Program-made: the position numbers and the translations under genes
In this document: positions 17,935-26,176 of the stretch, in pieces
Numbering within the stretch: the first letter of the stretch is position 1
Layout: each line of letters begins with the position of its first letter
Notes under the pieces: model-generated
Seen by the model: the letters and a program-made list of their open reading frames with translations, nothing else
Databases searched by the model: none
Told to the model about the DNA's origin: nothing
NCBI RefSeq assembly: GCF_009498035.1
Contig: NZ_CP034550.1
Coordinates: forward strand, 3,906,001-3,970,000
From: Saccharothrix syringae
GTDB taxonomy: Bacteria; Actinomycetota; Actinomycetes; Mycobacteriales; Pseudonocardiaceae
DNA: 64,000 bases
Reading direction: 5' to 3'

Positions 17935-19293
17935 TCAGAGGTAGCCGAACAGCGGGGGGAAGACCAGCGCCACCACCCACGCCCACCCGGCGTACACCGG
18001 CAGGTAGGAGGTCTGCCAGCGCTCCAGCGCCGCGAACGGCGCGCGGCGGCGGACCAGGCCCAGCACCAGCCAGGCCGACCAGGCCAGGTTGGCCAGCAGG
18101 ATGACGTTCTCGCCGAGCGCCGCGGCCTTGTTGGGCGTGGTGCCGTACTCGGTGATGCGCCCGGTGACCTCCAGCAGCACCAGCACGTCGATCGCCAGCG
18201 CGCTCACCACCAGGGCGAGCTGGAGCTTGTCGAACAGGCCGGGCGGCGCCAGCGGGTCGCGGGCCGAGGTCGAGTACAGCAGCAGGCCGAGCACCACGAC
18301 CAGCAGCAGGTCGAACAGGATCAGCGCCTCCCGCTCGACGTCGATGCCGTCGCCGGTCAGCCCGAAGGTGACCAGGAAACCCAGCATCACCGCGGTGAAC
18401 AGCGGGGTGAACAGTCGCGTGAGGACCGGCGCGATGTTCTCCACCACGCTCTGCTTGGCCTCCACCAGCCACCCGGCCACCACCACCGCGGCCACCGCCC
18501 CGCACGGCACGAGCCACCGGCTGACGAAGCCCTCCGGGGAGATCCCGATGGCCGTGAAGGTGCCGACCGTGAACGCGGTCAGCACCCCGCCGCCCAAAGC
18601 GATGAGGACGTAGTAGACGAACCACTCGCCGGTGAAGCGGACGAAGTCCATGCGCCGGCGCGGCGAGCGCAGGTCGTCGGACACGTAGGCCAGGCCGACC
18701 GCGAACCACAGCGCGATGACGAGGTGGATCGCGGTCAGCACCACCGACTGGGAGTCCTCGGCCAGCGGGTAGGCGTTGGCCGCCACGGCGCCGAGCGCGA
18801 ACAACCCCACCAGCACGCCGACCACCGCGCGTGCCGCGCCGCGGCGCCAGGCCAGGAAACCCGCCAGCCACGGCAGCGCGAACAGGGCGGCGTTGGGCGC
18901 GTAGAACGCGCCGTCCCGGTCGAGGGTCAGGCCGAACAGCTCGGGCACCTTGACCGACACCGCCGCGCCCAGCGCGCACAGCACCATCACCGGCAGGTCG
19001 CGCCGCGAGCGGGTGCCCGCCCCGGCGCCGTCGGCGGTGCCGGTCAGCACCAACTGCTTCCACAGCCGCTCCGAGTGCTCCCGGGCGAACTCGCGGGACA
19101 GGTCGTCCAGGCTGCCCATGCGCTTGACCGCGACCAGGAACGCCTCGTCGGCGTGGAGGCCGACCTCGACGAGCGCGTCGACCGAGCCCCGGAGGTGGTC
19201 CTCCAACTCCTCCACGTCGGCCGGCCGCAGCTCCCGCCGCCCCTCCAGGTACCGGCGCCACTGGGCGAACTGCGCCTCCAGGTCGTCGGTCAT
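17935..19293 (-). CDS. Multi-pass membrane protein with permease-prefix (HAAS-like) N-terminus
   Basis: 452 aa. N-terminal residues 1-80 form a permease prefix domain (EAQFAQWRRYLEGRRELRPADVEELEDHLRGSVDALVEVGLHADEAFLVAVKRMG). After a short Arg-rich linker there are about ten hydrophobic helices to the C-terminus. The ATG overlaps the stop of the padR gene (ATGA), so PadR and this protein are coupled. Such PadR/permease-prefix pairs are common in Gram-positive bacteria and often respond to cell-envelope stress. The specific role of this one is unknown. Confidence 0.88.
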   Translation of the reverse strand: MTDDLEAQFAQWRRYLEGRRELRPADVEELEDHLRGSVDALVEVGLHADEAFLVAVKRMGSLDDLSREFAREHSERLWKQLVLTGTADGAGAGTRSRRDLPVMVLCALGAAVSVKVPELFGLTLDRDGAFYAPNAALFALPWLAGFLAWRRGAARAVVGVLVGLFALGAVAANAYPLAEDSQSVVLTAIHLVIALWFAVGLAYVSDDLRSPRRRMDFVRFTGEWFVYYVLIALGGGVLTAFTVGTFTAIGISPEGFVSRWLVPCGAVAAVVVAGWLVEAKQSVVENIAPVLTRLFTPLFTAVMLGFLVTFGLTGDGIDVEREALILFDLLLVVVLGLLLYSTSARDPLAPPGLFDKLQLALVVSALAIDVLVLLEVTGRITEYGTTPNKAAALGENVILLANLAWSAWLVLGLVRRRAPFAALERWQTSYLPVYAGWAWVVALVFPPLFGYL

Positions 19294-19664
19294 GCTCGGC
19301 CGCCCAGCGGGAGCGCGATCAGCGGCCTGGAACCGTCGGAACCGGGCCAGATCCCCTTGAGCGCGCCCACGACCGTCTCCCACTGGCGGCGCTGCTCGGC
19401 CAGCTCGGCCCGGCCGCCGTCGGTGATGCGGTAGTACTTGCGCCGCCGCTCCCCGGCGACCGACTGCCAGCTCGACTCCACGTGGCCGAGGCGTTCGAGC
19501 CGGTGCAGCAGCGGGTAGAGCAGCCCCTCGGTCCAGTCCAGCTCACCGCCGGAGAGTTCGTTGATCCGCTTGAGGATGGCGTAGCCGTAGCTGTCCTCCT
19601 CGGCCAGGATGCCCAGCACCATCGGGGTCGCCGAGGCGGCCACGAGGTCCTTGGTGACTTTCAC
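19290..19664 (-). CDS. PadR-family transcriptional regulator
   Basis: 124 aa. The winged helix reads MVLGILAEEDSYGYAILKRINELSGGELDWTEGLLYPLLHRLERLGHVESSW...RRKYYRITDGG, the standard PadR N-terminal domain, with a short C-terminal dimerisation helix. First gene of a two-gene operon with the membrane protein. Palindromes just upstream suggest autorepression. Confidence 0.95.
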   Translation of the reverse strand: MKVTKDLVAASATPMVLGILAEEDSYGYAILKRINELSGGELDWTEGLLYPLLHRLERLGHVESSWQSVAGERRRKYYRITDGGRAELAEQRRQWETVVGALKGIWPGSDGSRPLIALPLGGRA

Positions 19665-19676
19665 GCGACACTCCTA

Positions 19677-19706
19677 CCTAGAAGTTCTAGGCATAGTAGT
19701 GCTAGG
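19677..19706. promoter_or_regulatory. PadR autoregulatory operator candidate
   Basis: CCTAGAA-G-TTCTAGG (19677-19691) is a perfect 7-bp-arm palindrome 12 bp upstream of padR. It is followed by TAGTAGTGCTAGG (to 19706), which repeats the CTAGG half-site. The region is AT-rich and overlaps the likely promoter. Confidence 0.65.
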
Positions 19707-19729
19707 TGTCGCGCCGCGGCAAGGAGCCG

Positions 19730-20629
19730 TCACCCCGGCAGCGGGTAGGCCCCGGCGGCGATGTCCTCGAACAGCGTCGGCCCCGTCGGCACCCAGTCGA
19801 GCAGCCGCCGGGTGTGGGTGCTCGACGCGGCGACGTCCGCGCCGAAGAAGTGCCCGATCCAGCCGAAGTGGGCCTCGGCGTCCTCCGGTGCGACCGACAC
19901 CGTCGACAGGCCCAGGTGCTCGCCGAGGGCGGCGGCGATGTCGCGGGAGGCCAGGCCCTCCTCGGCCACCGCGTGCAGCCGCGCGCCCGCCGGGGCCTGC
20001 TCCAGCGCGAGCCGGACCAGTCGCGCGGCGTCGGAGCGGTGCACGGCGGCCCAGCGGGTCGAGCCGTCGCCGACGTAGCCGACCGCGCCGCGCTCCTTGG
20101 CGATCCTGGTCAGGACCGAGACGAAGCCGGGGTCGCCCATGCCGTGCACGGTGGGGGAGAAGCGCAGCGCCACCGGGCGCACGCCCCGGTCGGCGTAGGC
20201 CAGGGCGAGGTTCTCGCTGCCGCCGCGCGGCGAGTCGGGGCCGTGGTGCGGTGAGGCGTCATCCTCGCCCGCCGGCCGCCCGCCGGCCAACCCGGCCAGC
20301 CCGGAGGCGAGCAGGAACGGCCGGCCGCTGTCCTGGAGCACGTCGAGCACCCGCCTGACGACGGCGTGCTCGGTGCGGCCGGCGCCGGCGTAGTCGGTGA
20401 AGTCGTGCTTGAAGGCGAGGTGGACGACGCCGTCCGCGGCGTCGGCCGCCGAGGCGAGGTCGTCGGGGTCGTCGAGGCTGCCGCGGTGGGGGGTGGCGCC
20501 CTTGGCGGCGAGGGCGTCGGCCGCCTCCGCGGAGCGGACGAGGCCGACGACCTCGTGGCCGTGGGCGAGCAGTTCGTCGGTGACGGCCGAGCCGATCCAG
20601 CCGGAGGCGCCGGTGACGAAGACGCGCAT
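19730..20629 (-). CDS. SDR-family NAD(P)-dependent oxidoreductase (extended, epimerase-like)
   Basis: 299 aa from ATG 20629 (MRVFVTGASGWIGSAVTDELLAHGHEV). The GASGWIG glycine motif marks the NAD(P)-binding Rossmann fold. HLAFKHDF and SENLALAYADRGVRPVALRFSPTVHG follow. It lacks the usual YxxxK, as many such actinomycete proteins do. Substrate unknown. Divergent from a TetR gene with two operators between them, so it is the likely target of that regulator. Confidence 0.9.
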   Translation of the reverse strand: MRVFVTGASGWIGSAVTDELLAHGHEVVGLVRSAEAADALAAKGATPHRGSLDDPDDLASAADAADGVVHLAFKHDFTDYAGAGRTEHAVVRRVLDVLQDSGRPFLLASGLAGLAGGRPAGEDDASPHHGPDSPRGGSENLALAYADRGVRPVALRFSPTVHGMGDPGFVSVLTRIAKERGAVGYVGDGSTRWAAVHRSDAARLVRLALEQAPAGARLHAVAEEGLASRDIAAALGEHLGLSTVSVAPEDAEAHFGWIGHFFGADVAASSTHTRRLLDWVPTGPTLFEDIAAGAYPLPG

Positions 20630-20646
20630 GGTGGGGGTTCCTCTCA

Positions 20647-20693
20647 TGACAGTGACTGACATCGACCGTAGCACGGCATGTCAGTAGCTGTCA
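20647..20693. promoter_or_regulatory. Paired TetR operators between SDR and TetR genes
   Basis: Site 1 TGACAGTGACTGACA (20647-20661) and site 2 TGTCAGTAGCTGTCA (20679-20693). The reverse complement of site 2 is TGACAGCTACTGACA, so both copies fit TGACAGNNACTGACA in opposite orientation, 32 bp apart (three helical turns). Site 1 is 18 bp from the SDR start. Confidence 0.8.
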
Positions 20694-20710
20694 TCACTAC
20701 ACTTCCCGGC

Positions 20711-21265
20711 ATGGGACGCTGGGAGCCGGACGCGCGCGGGCGGATGACCCGCGCCGCGCTGGAGCTGTTCGCCGAGCGCGGCTTCGAGCAGACCACCGCC
20801 TGCGACATCGCCGAGCGCGCCGGCGTCACCGAGCGCACCTTCTTCCGGCACTTCGCCGACAAGCGCGAGGTCCTGTTCGACGGCTCGGAGTCCCTGGTGC
20901 GGACGGCGCGCGAGGCGATCCTCGCCGCACCCGACCTCCCGCCGTTCGACGCGGCGCTGGTCGGCGTCGTCGCCGCGACCGACCTGCTGGAGGGGCACCG
21001 GGAGCACGCCGCGCATCGCGCCCGGATCATCGAGGCCAACCCGGGCCTGCGCGAGCGCGAACTGCTCAAGATCGCGGCCCTGGCCGACCTGACGACCGAG
21101 GCGCTGCGCACGCGCGGCGTCGCCGAGCCCGCCGCCGCCCTCGCCGCCCACAGCGCGGTGGCGGTCTTCCAGGTCGCGTTCGCGCGGTGGGTCGCGGAGG
21201 AGCAGCGGGCCGACCTCGCCACCTGCGTCGCGGAGACCGCGGCGGCGCTGCGCGCTCTGGTGTGA
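20711..21265 (+). CDS. TetR-family transcriptional regulator
   Basis: 184 aa from ATG 20711. An ATG at 20678 is in frame but would place operator 2 inside the coding sequence, so the shorter start is preferred. There is no clear Shine-Dalgarno, so the mRNA may be leaderless. HTH: MTRAALELFAERGFEQTTACDIAERAGVTERTFFRHFADKREVLF. The C-terminal helices are of TetR_C type. It likely represses itself and the divergent SDR gene. Confidence 0.93.
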   Translation: MGRWEPDARGRMTRAALELFAERGFEQTTACDIAERAGVTERTFFRHFADKREVLFDGSESLVRTAREAILAAPDLPPFDAALVGVVAATDLLEGHREHAAHRARIIEANPGLRERELLKIAALADLTTEALRTRGVAEPAAALAAHSAVAVFQVAFARWVAEEQRADLATCVAETAAALRALV

Positions 21266-21271
21266 CGGCGC

Positions 21272-22339
21272 TCAGACCTCCTTCCCCAGGAACGCCGCCA
21301 GCTCCTCCCGCTCCTCCGCGACGGCCACCCGCTCGGCCCGCGTGAAGGGGCGCAGCGGGGTCACGACCACGTCGTCGCCTTGAGTGGTCCAGGTCGCGGC
21401 CACCCGCCCGTCCACCAGCACGACCCGCTCACCGGCGACCGACAGGCCGCGGTGCGCGTCGTCGATGACGCGCGTGCGGTCGTGGTAGCCGAGGATCGCG
21501 TTGTCGAAGGCGGGCAGGAAGCGCACCGGGGCCGGCGTGCCGGGGTCGGGCCGCGGCGCGTCGGGCAGGTCGAGCAGTTCCCGCCCGCGCCCGTCGCGGA
21601 ACGCCACCAGCTCGTCGCGCAGCGCCGCCACCGCGGCCGGCAGCCCGGCCAGCCCGCACCAGGCGCGCAGGTCGGCCGTTGACGCGGGGCCGAAGGCGGC
21701 CAGGTAGCGCCGCACCAGCGCCCGGCCGACCGGGTCGGTGCCCTCCGGGGCGGGCGGGTCGATGTCACGACCCAGCCAGGAGGACAGCAGGGCGTTGCGC
21801 ACCCCCGCCTTCACGCGCCACAGCCCGCGCGGCGGCACCTGGGCCATGGGCAGGAGGGCGGCGATCACCATCTCGCCCAGCGCCCGCCGCCCCGGCGCCG
21901 GCCACCGCTCGACGAGCGCCGGCGTCAGCTCCGCCGCGGAGCGGGGCCGGCCGTCGGCCATCACCGCCAGGCCCGCCGCCGCCAGCTCGCCGAGGTCCAC
22001 CCCGGCCAGCTCGCGGCGGTAGGTGCCCAGCACCCGCTGCCGCAGCATGGCGTCGTGACGCGCCCGCCAGGCGAGCGCGTCACGCGCGGTGACGAGGTGG
22101 ACGGTGCGGCGCATCAGGTGGGTCCGCACCACCTGCCGCCCGACCAGCAGGTCCGACAGCACCGCCGGGTCGAACGCCCGCAGCCGCGACCAGAGGCCGG
22201 TGAACGGCTCCTGCGGTTCCTGCGCCTGGAGCCCGCACAGGTGCGCGACGGCGTCGGAGACCGGCACGTCGGCGCGGTCGAGCAGCAGTTGCCGGGCCAG
22301 GGTCGCGCGGTTGAGCGCCCGGTCGTCCAGGGTGGTCAG
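21272..22339 (-). CDS. Winged-helix DNA-binding (HTH_42/AlkX-type) protein, apparent CTG start
   Basis: 355 aa. Family signature: LCGLQAQEPQEPFTGLWSRLRAF, RTHLMRRTVHLVTARD, FLPAFDNAILGYHDRTRVI, VLVDGRVAATW. Such proteins have tandem winged helices, and some relatives are DNA-repair glycosylases (AlkX/YcaQ family). No ATG, GTG or TTG lies near the conserved N-terminus. A CTG at 22339 overlaps the DinB stop as CTGA and has GGAGG (22345-22349) 5 nt before it. Translational coupling to DinB from a CTG codon is the simplest reading. Confidence 0.82.
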   Translation of the reverse strand: MTTLDDRALNRATLARQLLLDRADVPVSDAVAHLCGLQAQEPQEPFTGLWSRLRAFDPAVLSDLLVGRQVVRTHLMRRTVHLVTARDALAWRARHDAMLRQRVLGTYRRELAGVDLGELAAAGLAVMADGRPRSAAELTPALVERWPAPGRRALGEMVIAALLPMAQVPPRGLWRVKAGVRNALLSSWLGRDIDPPAPEGTDPVGRALVRRYLAAFGPASTADLRAWCGLAGLPAAVAALRDELVAFRDGRGRELLDLPDAPRPDPGTPAPVRFLPAFDNAILGYHDRTRVIDDAHRGLSVAGERVVLVDGRVAATWTTQGDDVVVTPLRPFTRAERVAVAEEREELAAFLGKEV

Positions 22340-22893
22340 CTCGACCTCCGCCCGTCCAGGCTCTCGCGCAGCACGTCCGCGTGACCGGCGTGCTGGGAGG
22401 TCTCGGCGATCAGGTGCAGCAGCACCCCGCGCACGCTGCGCACCGCGCCCGGCTCGTGCCAGGGCGCCTCCGGCAGCGGGTGCGCCGCCGACAGGTCGGG
22501 CAGGGCGGCGACGACCTCCGCGGTCCGGGCGGCGACGCGCTCGTAGCGGTCCAGGACCCCGGCCAGGGTCTCGCCGGGCAGCATCCGGAAGTCGTTCCGG
22601 TGGTCGACGGCCCACTGCGGGAACTCCCGCGCGGTACCGGCCGCGAAATCGGCCCAGGTGACCCCTTCGGGCAGGTCGTAGCGCATGGCCGAGGGGCCCT
22701 CGGCCGCGAAGCGGATCCACTGCTCCTCCATGGACGCCACGTGTTTGACCAGACCGCCCAGGCACAGCTCGCTGACGGTGGGGCGCTCGCCCGCCTGCTC
22801 GTCGTCGAGCCCGTGCGTGGTCCTGGTCAGGGCGGTGCGGGCGGCGGTGAGCGCGGTGAGCAGGTCGTCCCGCTCGGTGTTGGTGTTCGGCAC
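22336..22893 (-). CDS. DinB-family protein (DUF664-like)
   Basis: 185 aa, GTG start. Four-helix DinB/YfiT fold with the metal-binding histidines in LGGLVKHVASMEEQW and VLLHLIAETSQHAGHADVLRE. Many actinomycete members act as thiol (mycothiol, bacillithiol) S-transferases. The substrate is unknown. First gene of an operon with the winged-helix protein, divergent from a WYL regulator. Confidence 0.92.
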   Translation of the reverse strand: MPNTNTERDDLLTALTAARTALTRTTHGLDDEQAGERPTVSELCLGGLVKHVASMEEQWIRFAAEGPSAMRYDLPEGVTWADFAAGTAREFPQWAVDHRNDFRMLPGETLAGVLDRYERVAARTAEVVAALPDLSAAHPLPEAPWHEPGAVRSVRGVLLHLIAETSQHAGHADVLRESLDGRRSS

Positions 22894-22946
22894 GTGACCA
22901 CCGTCGCAGGGGTAGCGGCCAGGGAGCGTCCGCTTCTCCGGGCAGC

Positions 22947-23906
22947 ATGTCGGACGTGCCGAAGACCTCAGCGCGACTGCTGGCCCTCCTCTCGCTGCTC
23001 CAGGCGCGCCGGGACTGGCCGGGTGCGCTGCTGGCCGAGCGCCTGGCGGTCAGCCCCCGCACCGTGCGCCGCGACGTCGACCGCCTGCGCGATCTGGGCT
23101 ACCCCGTGGTGGCCACCAAGGGTCCCGACGGCGGTTACCGGCTCGGCGCGGGCACGCACCTGCCGCCGCTGCTGTTCGACGACGACCAGGCCGTCGCGCT
23201 CGCCGTGGCCCTCCAGGTCGCCACCGGCACCGACACCGGGGAGGCCGCGGCCCGCGCGCTGAACACCGTCCGGCAGGTCATGCCCGCCCGGCTGCGCCAC
23301 CGCGTCGACACCTTCCGGGTCACCGCCGTGGAACAGGCGCCGCGCGTCGACGGCGGTGTGCTCGCCGCGCTGGGCGCCGCCGTCCACGCCCGCGAGGTGC
23401 TGCGCTTCGACTACGACGGGCGGTTCCCGCCCCGCCGGGCCGAACCCCACCACCTGGTCATCCGCAACGGGCGCTGGTACCTGGTCGCCTGGGACCTCGA
23501 CCGCGGCGACTGGCGCACCTTCCGCGCCGACCGCATCGCCCCGCGCGTCCCCACCGGTCCCCGCTTCACCCCGCGCGACCTGCCCGGCGGTGACGTGGCC
23601 GCGTTCGTCACGGCCAGGTTCCGCGGCGCCGAGGGCGACTGGCCGTGCCGCGGCGAGGTGGTCCTCCACCTGCCGGCCGCCGTCGCGTCCCGCTACGCCG
23701 GTGAGGGGGTCGTCGAGGAGGTCGGCCCGGACCGCTGCCGGTTGGCGCTGGGCTCGTGGTCGTGGACCGCGCTGGCGGCCGCCTTCGCCCGGTTCGACGC
23801 CGACTTCGAGGCCGTGGAACCGGTCGAGCTGAGGGAGGCGTTCACGCGCCTGGCCCGCCGGTGCGCCGGGGCCGTGGCGCCCGGGGGTCCGGGCACGACT
23901 GCCTGA
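22947..23906 (+). CDS. WYL-domain transcriptional regulator (HTH_11)
   Basis: 319 aa. N-terminal DeoR-like HTH (SARLLALLSLLQARRDWPGALLAERLAVSPRTVRRDVDRLRDLGYPVVATKGPDGGYRLG). Central WYL domain (REVLRFDYDGR...EPHHLVIRNGRWYLVAWDLDRGDWRTFRADRI), where the usual W-Y-L triplet reads WYL. C-terminal WCX extension. WYL proteins sense ligands or nucleic-acid fragments. It shares a 53-bp divergent promoter region with dinB. Confidence 0.94.
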   Translation: MSDVPKTSARLLALLSLLQARRDWPGALLAERLAVSPRTVRRDVDRLRDLGYPVVATKGPDGGYRLGAGTHLPPLLFDDDQAVALAVALQVATGTDTGEAAARALNTVRQVMPARLRHRVDTFRVTAVEQAPRVDGGVLAALGAAVHAREVLRFDYDGRFPPRRAEPHHLVIRNGRWYLVAWDLDRGDWRTFRADRIAPRVPTGPRFTPRDLPGGDVAAFVTARFRGAEGDWPCRGEVVLHLPAAVASRYAGEGVVEEVGPDRCRLALGSWSWTALAAAFARFDADFEAVEPVELREAFTRLARRCAGAVAPGGPGTTA

Positions 23907-23913
23907 ATTCACC

Positions 23914-24177
23914 TCACGCCGTGCCATATCCCTGGACCTGACCGCCCGCCTGCGCGAGCAGCCCCTTCGCCTGGTCCTTGGGCAGCCGGTTGGCCAGGCC
24001 GCAGAAGGTGCACTGGGTGCCGTACCGGGTCCGGACCGGGAACAGCGGGACGAAGAACAGCGTGAACCTGGTGACCGACCGGTGCAGCGGGTGCGCCACC
24101 CGGTTGCCGCACCTCGGGCACACCAGCGCCAGCACCGCCAGGACGAACACCTTGGTCCGGAAGCCGAAGATCACCAC
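23914..24177 (-). CDS. Small membrane-associated zinc-ribbon protein
   Basis: 87 aa from GTG 24177 (MVIFGFRTKV). Two CxxC pairs (CPRCGN and CTFCGLANRLP) form a zinc ribbon around a hydrophobic stretch RFTLFFVPLFPVRTRYG. The same architecture occurs widely in actinomycetes (zinc_ribbon_15 type). Function unknown. Confidence 0.85.
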   Translation of the reverse strand: MVIFGFRTKVFVLAVLALVCPRCGNRVAHPLHRSVTRFTLFFVPLFPVRTRYGTQCTFCGLANRLPKDQAKGLLAQAGGQVQGYGTA

Positions 24178-24300
24178 GTCCGCATGCACTCCCGTCGACT
24201 GGTCCTGGTCCCAGGGTCGCACAGGGGCGGGCCGACGTGCATGGGATGCGCCCGCGCGGGGAAGACCAGGGTGGCGAGGGCGGTTCGTGCGGGAGGCGAT

Positions 24301-24666
24301 GTGGCAACCGGCGGGGAGTACGTCGAGCAGCTGCGGGTGGAGCGCGAGCACCGGGACGACGTGGTCGTCGTGCTGGTGTCGGGCGAGCTGGACAGCACCA
24401 CCGAGCCGCGGCTCCGCGAGGAGCTGACCGCCGCGTTCGCCGGTGCCGCGGTGAGCGGGGTGCCCGTGGTGGTCGACCTGACCGGGGTGGGCTTCTTCGC
24501 CTCGGTCGGCATGGCGCTGCTGGTGGAGCACCACCGGCTGGGCGTGCGCCGGGGCACCCCGTTGCGCGTGGTCGCCCCGGCGCGCAGCCCCCTGCGCGCG
24601 TTGCGCGCCGCCCAGTTGGACCAGGTGCTCGACCTCTACCCGGACCTGCCGTCGGCCCTGGCCTGA
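24301..24666 (+). CDS. STAS-domain anti-sigma factor antagonist
   Basis: 121 aa from GTG 24301, with GGGAGG 4 nt upstream. STAS fold: VVVVLVSGELDSTTEPRLREEL... VVVDLTGVGFFASVGMALLVEHHRL. The Ser of FFASVG is the position phosphorylated in SpoIIAA/RsbV proteins. When unphosphorylated these bind an anti-sigma kinase and free a sigma factor. No kinase or sigma partner is adjacent. Confidence 0.9.
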   Translation: MATGGEYVEQLRVEREHRDDVVVVLVSGELDSTTEPRLREELTAAFAGAAVSGVPVVVDLTGVGFFASVGMALLVEHHRLGVRRGTPLRVVAPARSPLRALRAAQLDQVLDLYPDLPSALA

Positions 24667-24756
24667 GCACCACGGCGGTCGGTCGAGCGGCGGCCGGGAG
24701 CGCGTACCGCCGTTGCCCGGGCGGTGGTGCGCGAGCGGGCGACGGCGGTGCCCCGG

Positions 24757-25575
24757 TCAGCCGAAAGCCGCCCGGTTGCGGGCCACCCACTCGGCGAACG
24801 CGCGGGCCGGGCGGCCCAGCACGCGGGCCACGTCCGGGCTGACGCGCCGCTCGTCGGCGGACGGCTCGCCGAGGATGCCGAGGGTGGCCTCCACGACCGG
24901 TTCCGGCATGTGCGCCAGCATCCGCTCCCGCGCCTCCGCGCGGCTCAGCTCGACGAACCGCACCGGCTCGCCCAGGACCTCCCCGATCACCGCGGCCTGC
25001 TGCCGGGGCGAGACGGCCACCGGCCCGGTCAGCGTGTAGGTGCGGCCGCCGTGGCCGGGTTCGCGCAGCGCGGCGGCGGCGACCTCGGCGATGTCGGCCG
25101 GGTCGACGGCCGGCAGGGCCACGTCGCCGAACGGCGCGGCGACCGTCCGGTGCGCGCGGACCGACCCGGCCCACTGCAACGCGTTGGAGTCGAAGTTGCC
25201 GGGCCGCAGCACCGTCCACTCCGGACCGGCGCCCTTGACCGCGTCCTCCAGGCCCGCGGGGTGCCGCCCCGTGCCGACGCCCTGCGACGACAGCAGCACG
25301 ACGCGCCCGACACCGGCCGCCCGCACGACCTCGACGACCTCCCGGATGTCGCCGCCGGCCAGGAACTCGGCGGAGGTCAGCAGGAACAGCGCCGACGCAC
25401 CGTCCAGCGCCGGCTTGAGGCTCCCCGGCTCGATCAGGTCGGCTTGGGCGAACCGGACCCCCGCCGGCACGTCGGCCTGCTTGCGGGCCACGGCGGTCAC
25501 CTGCTCGCCGGCCTCGGCGAGGGCCCGCACGAGCGGCCGCCCGACGTTCCCGGTCGCTCCCGTCACCACGATCAT
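24757..25575 (-). CDS. NmrA-like NAD(P)-binding protein
   Basis: 272 aa from ATG 25575. Rossmann motif MIVVTGATGNVGRPLVRAL, then ARKQADVPAGVRFAQADLIEPGSLKPALDGASALFLLTS and LRPGNFDSNALQW. This belongs to the atypical SDR (NmrA/TMR) group, which includes quinone oxidoreductase 2-like enzymes and redox sensors. Divergent from an HxlR regulator, its probable controller. Confidence 0.92.
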   Translation of the reverse strand: MIVVTGATGNVGRPLVRALAEAGEQVTAVARKQADVPAGVRFAQADLIEPGSLKPALDGASALFLLTSAEFLAGGDIREVVEVVRAAGVGRVVLLSSQGVGTGRHPAGLEDAVKGAGPEWTVLRPGNFDSNALQWAGSVRAHRTVAAPFGDVALPAVDPADIAEVAAAALREPGHGGRTYTLTGPVAVSPRQQAAVIGEVLGEPVRFVELSRAEARERMLAHMPEPVVEATLGILGEPSADERRVSPDVARVLGRPARAFAEWVARNRAAFG

Positions 25576-25653
25576 CTTCGTTCCCCTGTCACTGGTTCCT
25601 GCCGCGGACCGGGCCAAGCTACGGTCGGGGAACCCGTAGGCACCTAGAGGAAA

Positions 25654-26052
25654 GTGGCGGTTCAGGTGATCGAGACCACAGCCGAGACGCCCCCGGAGCT
25701 GGCGTGCCCGATCGCCCCGGTGGTCGACGTCGTGTTCAGCCGGTGGACCACCCCGATCCTGTGGGTGCTGCACGAGCACGGGCGGCAGCGGTTCGTGGAG
25801 CTGGCGCGGCGCATCACCACGATCTCGCCGAAGGTGCTGACCCAGGGGCTGCGGCGGCTGGAGCGCGACGGCCTCGTCGTGCGCACCCACCACGGCGGGG
25901 TGCCGCCGCGGGTGGAGTACGAGATCAGCGAGCTGGGGCGCAGCCTCGGCCCGCTGTTCGCGTCGCTCGCCGAGTGGTCGGCCAACCTGGCCGAGGTCGA
26001 GCGGGCCCGCGTGGACTACGACGCGAGGCAGCGGGGCGGCCGCCGGGACTGA
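25654..26052 (+). CDS. HxlR-family transcriptional regulator
   Basis: 132 aa. Winged helix with the HxlR core: CPIAPVVDVVFSRWTTPILWVLHEHGRQRFVELARRITTISPKVLTQGLRRLERDGLVVR...VEYEISELGRSL. GTG start at 25654 behind AGAGGAAA; GTG 25666 is an alternative. The 78-bp gap to the NmrA gene holds TAGGCACCTA (25637-25646), a palindrome that may be its operator. One Cys near the N-terminus could sense thiol stress. Confidence 0.92.
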   Translation: MAVQVIETTAETPPELACPIAPVVDVVFSRWTTPILWVLHEHGRQRFVELARRITTISPKVLTQGLRRLERDGLVVRTHHGGVPPRVEYEISELGRSLGPLFASLAEWSANLAEVERARVDYDARQRGGRRD

Positions 26053-26071
26053 GCGGGTTACCCGTCGAGTT

Positions 26072-26115
26072 GAAGGTTTCGCGGCGCCTTCTTGGGGAAA
26101 CGGCGCGAAACCTTC
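26072..26115. promoter_or_regulatory. 12-bp inverted repeat between HxlR and erythromycin-esterase-like genes
   Basis: GAAGGTTTCGCG (26072-26083) and CGCGAAACCTTC (26104-26115) form a perfect 12-bp stem with a 20-nt loop. It starts 20 bp after the HxlR stop and ends 61 bp before the next ATG. It could be a terminator without a U-tract or part of a leader hairpin for the downstream gene. Confidence 0.7.
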
Positions 26116-26176
26116 CACGAAGTACTTCAACGATACGGTTGAGCTGGTCATAGTGCCTCCGAGCGAAGGACCACGC

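Noticed and set aside
21272..23062. 596-aa reading of the winged-helix gene from an upstream ATG
   Set aside because: The extension is the wrong frame of dinB. It has no similarity to the family and would ignore the GGAGG-CTG site.
24237..24842. 201-aa frame overlapping the STAS gene
   Set aside because: Arg/Gly-rich shadow; the STAS frame has clear domain content.
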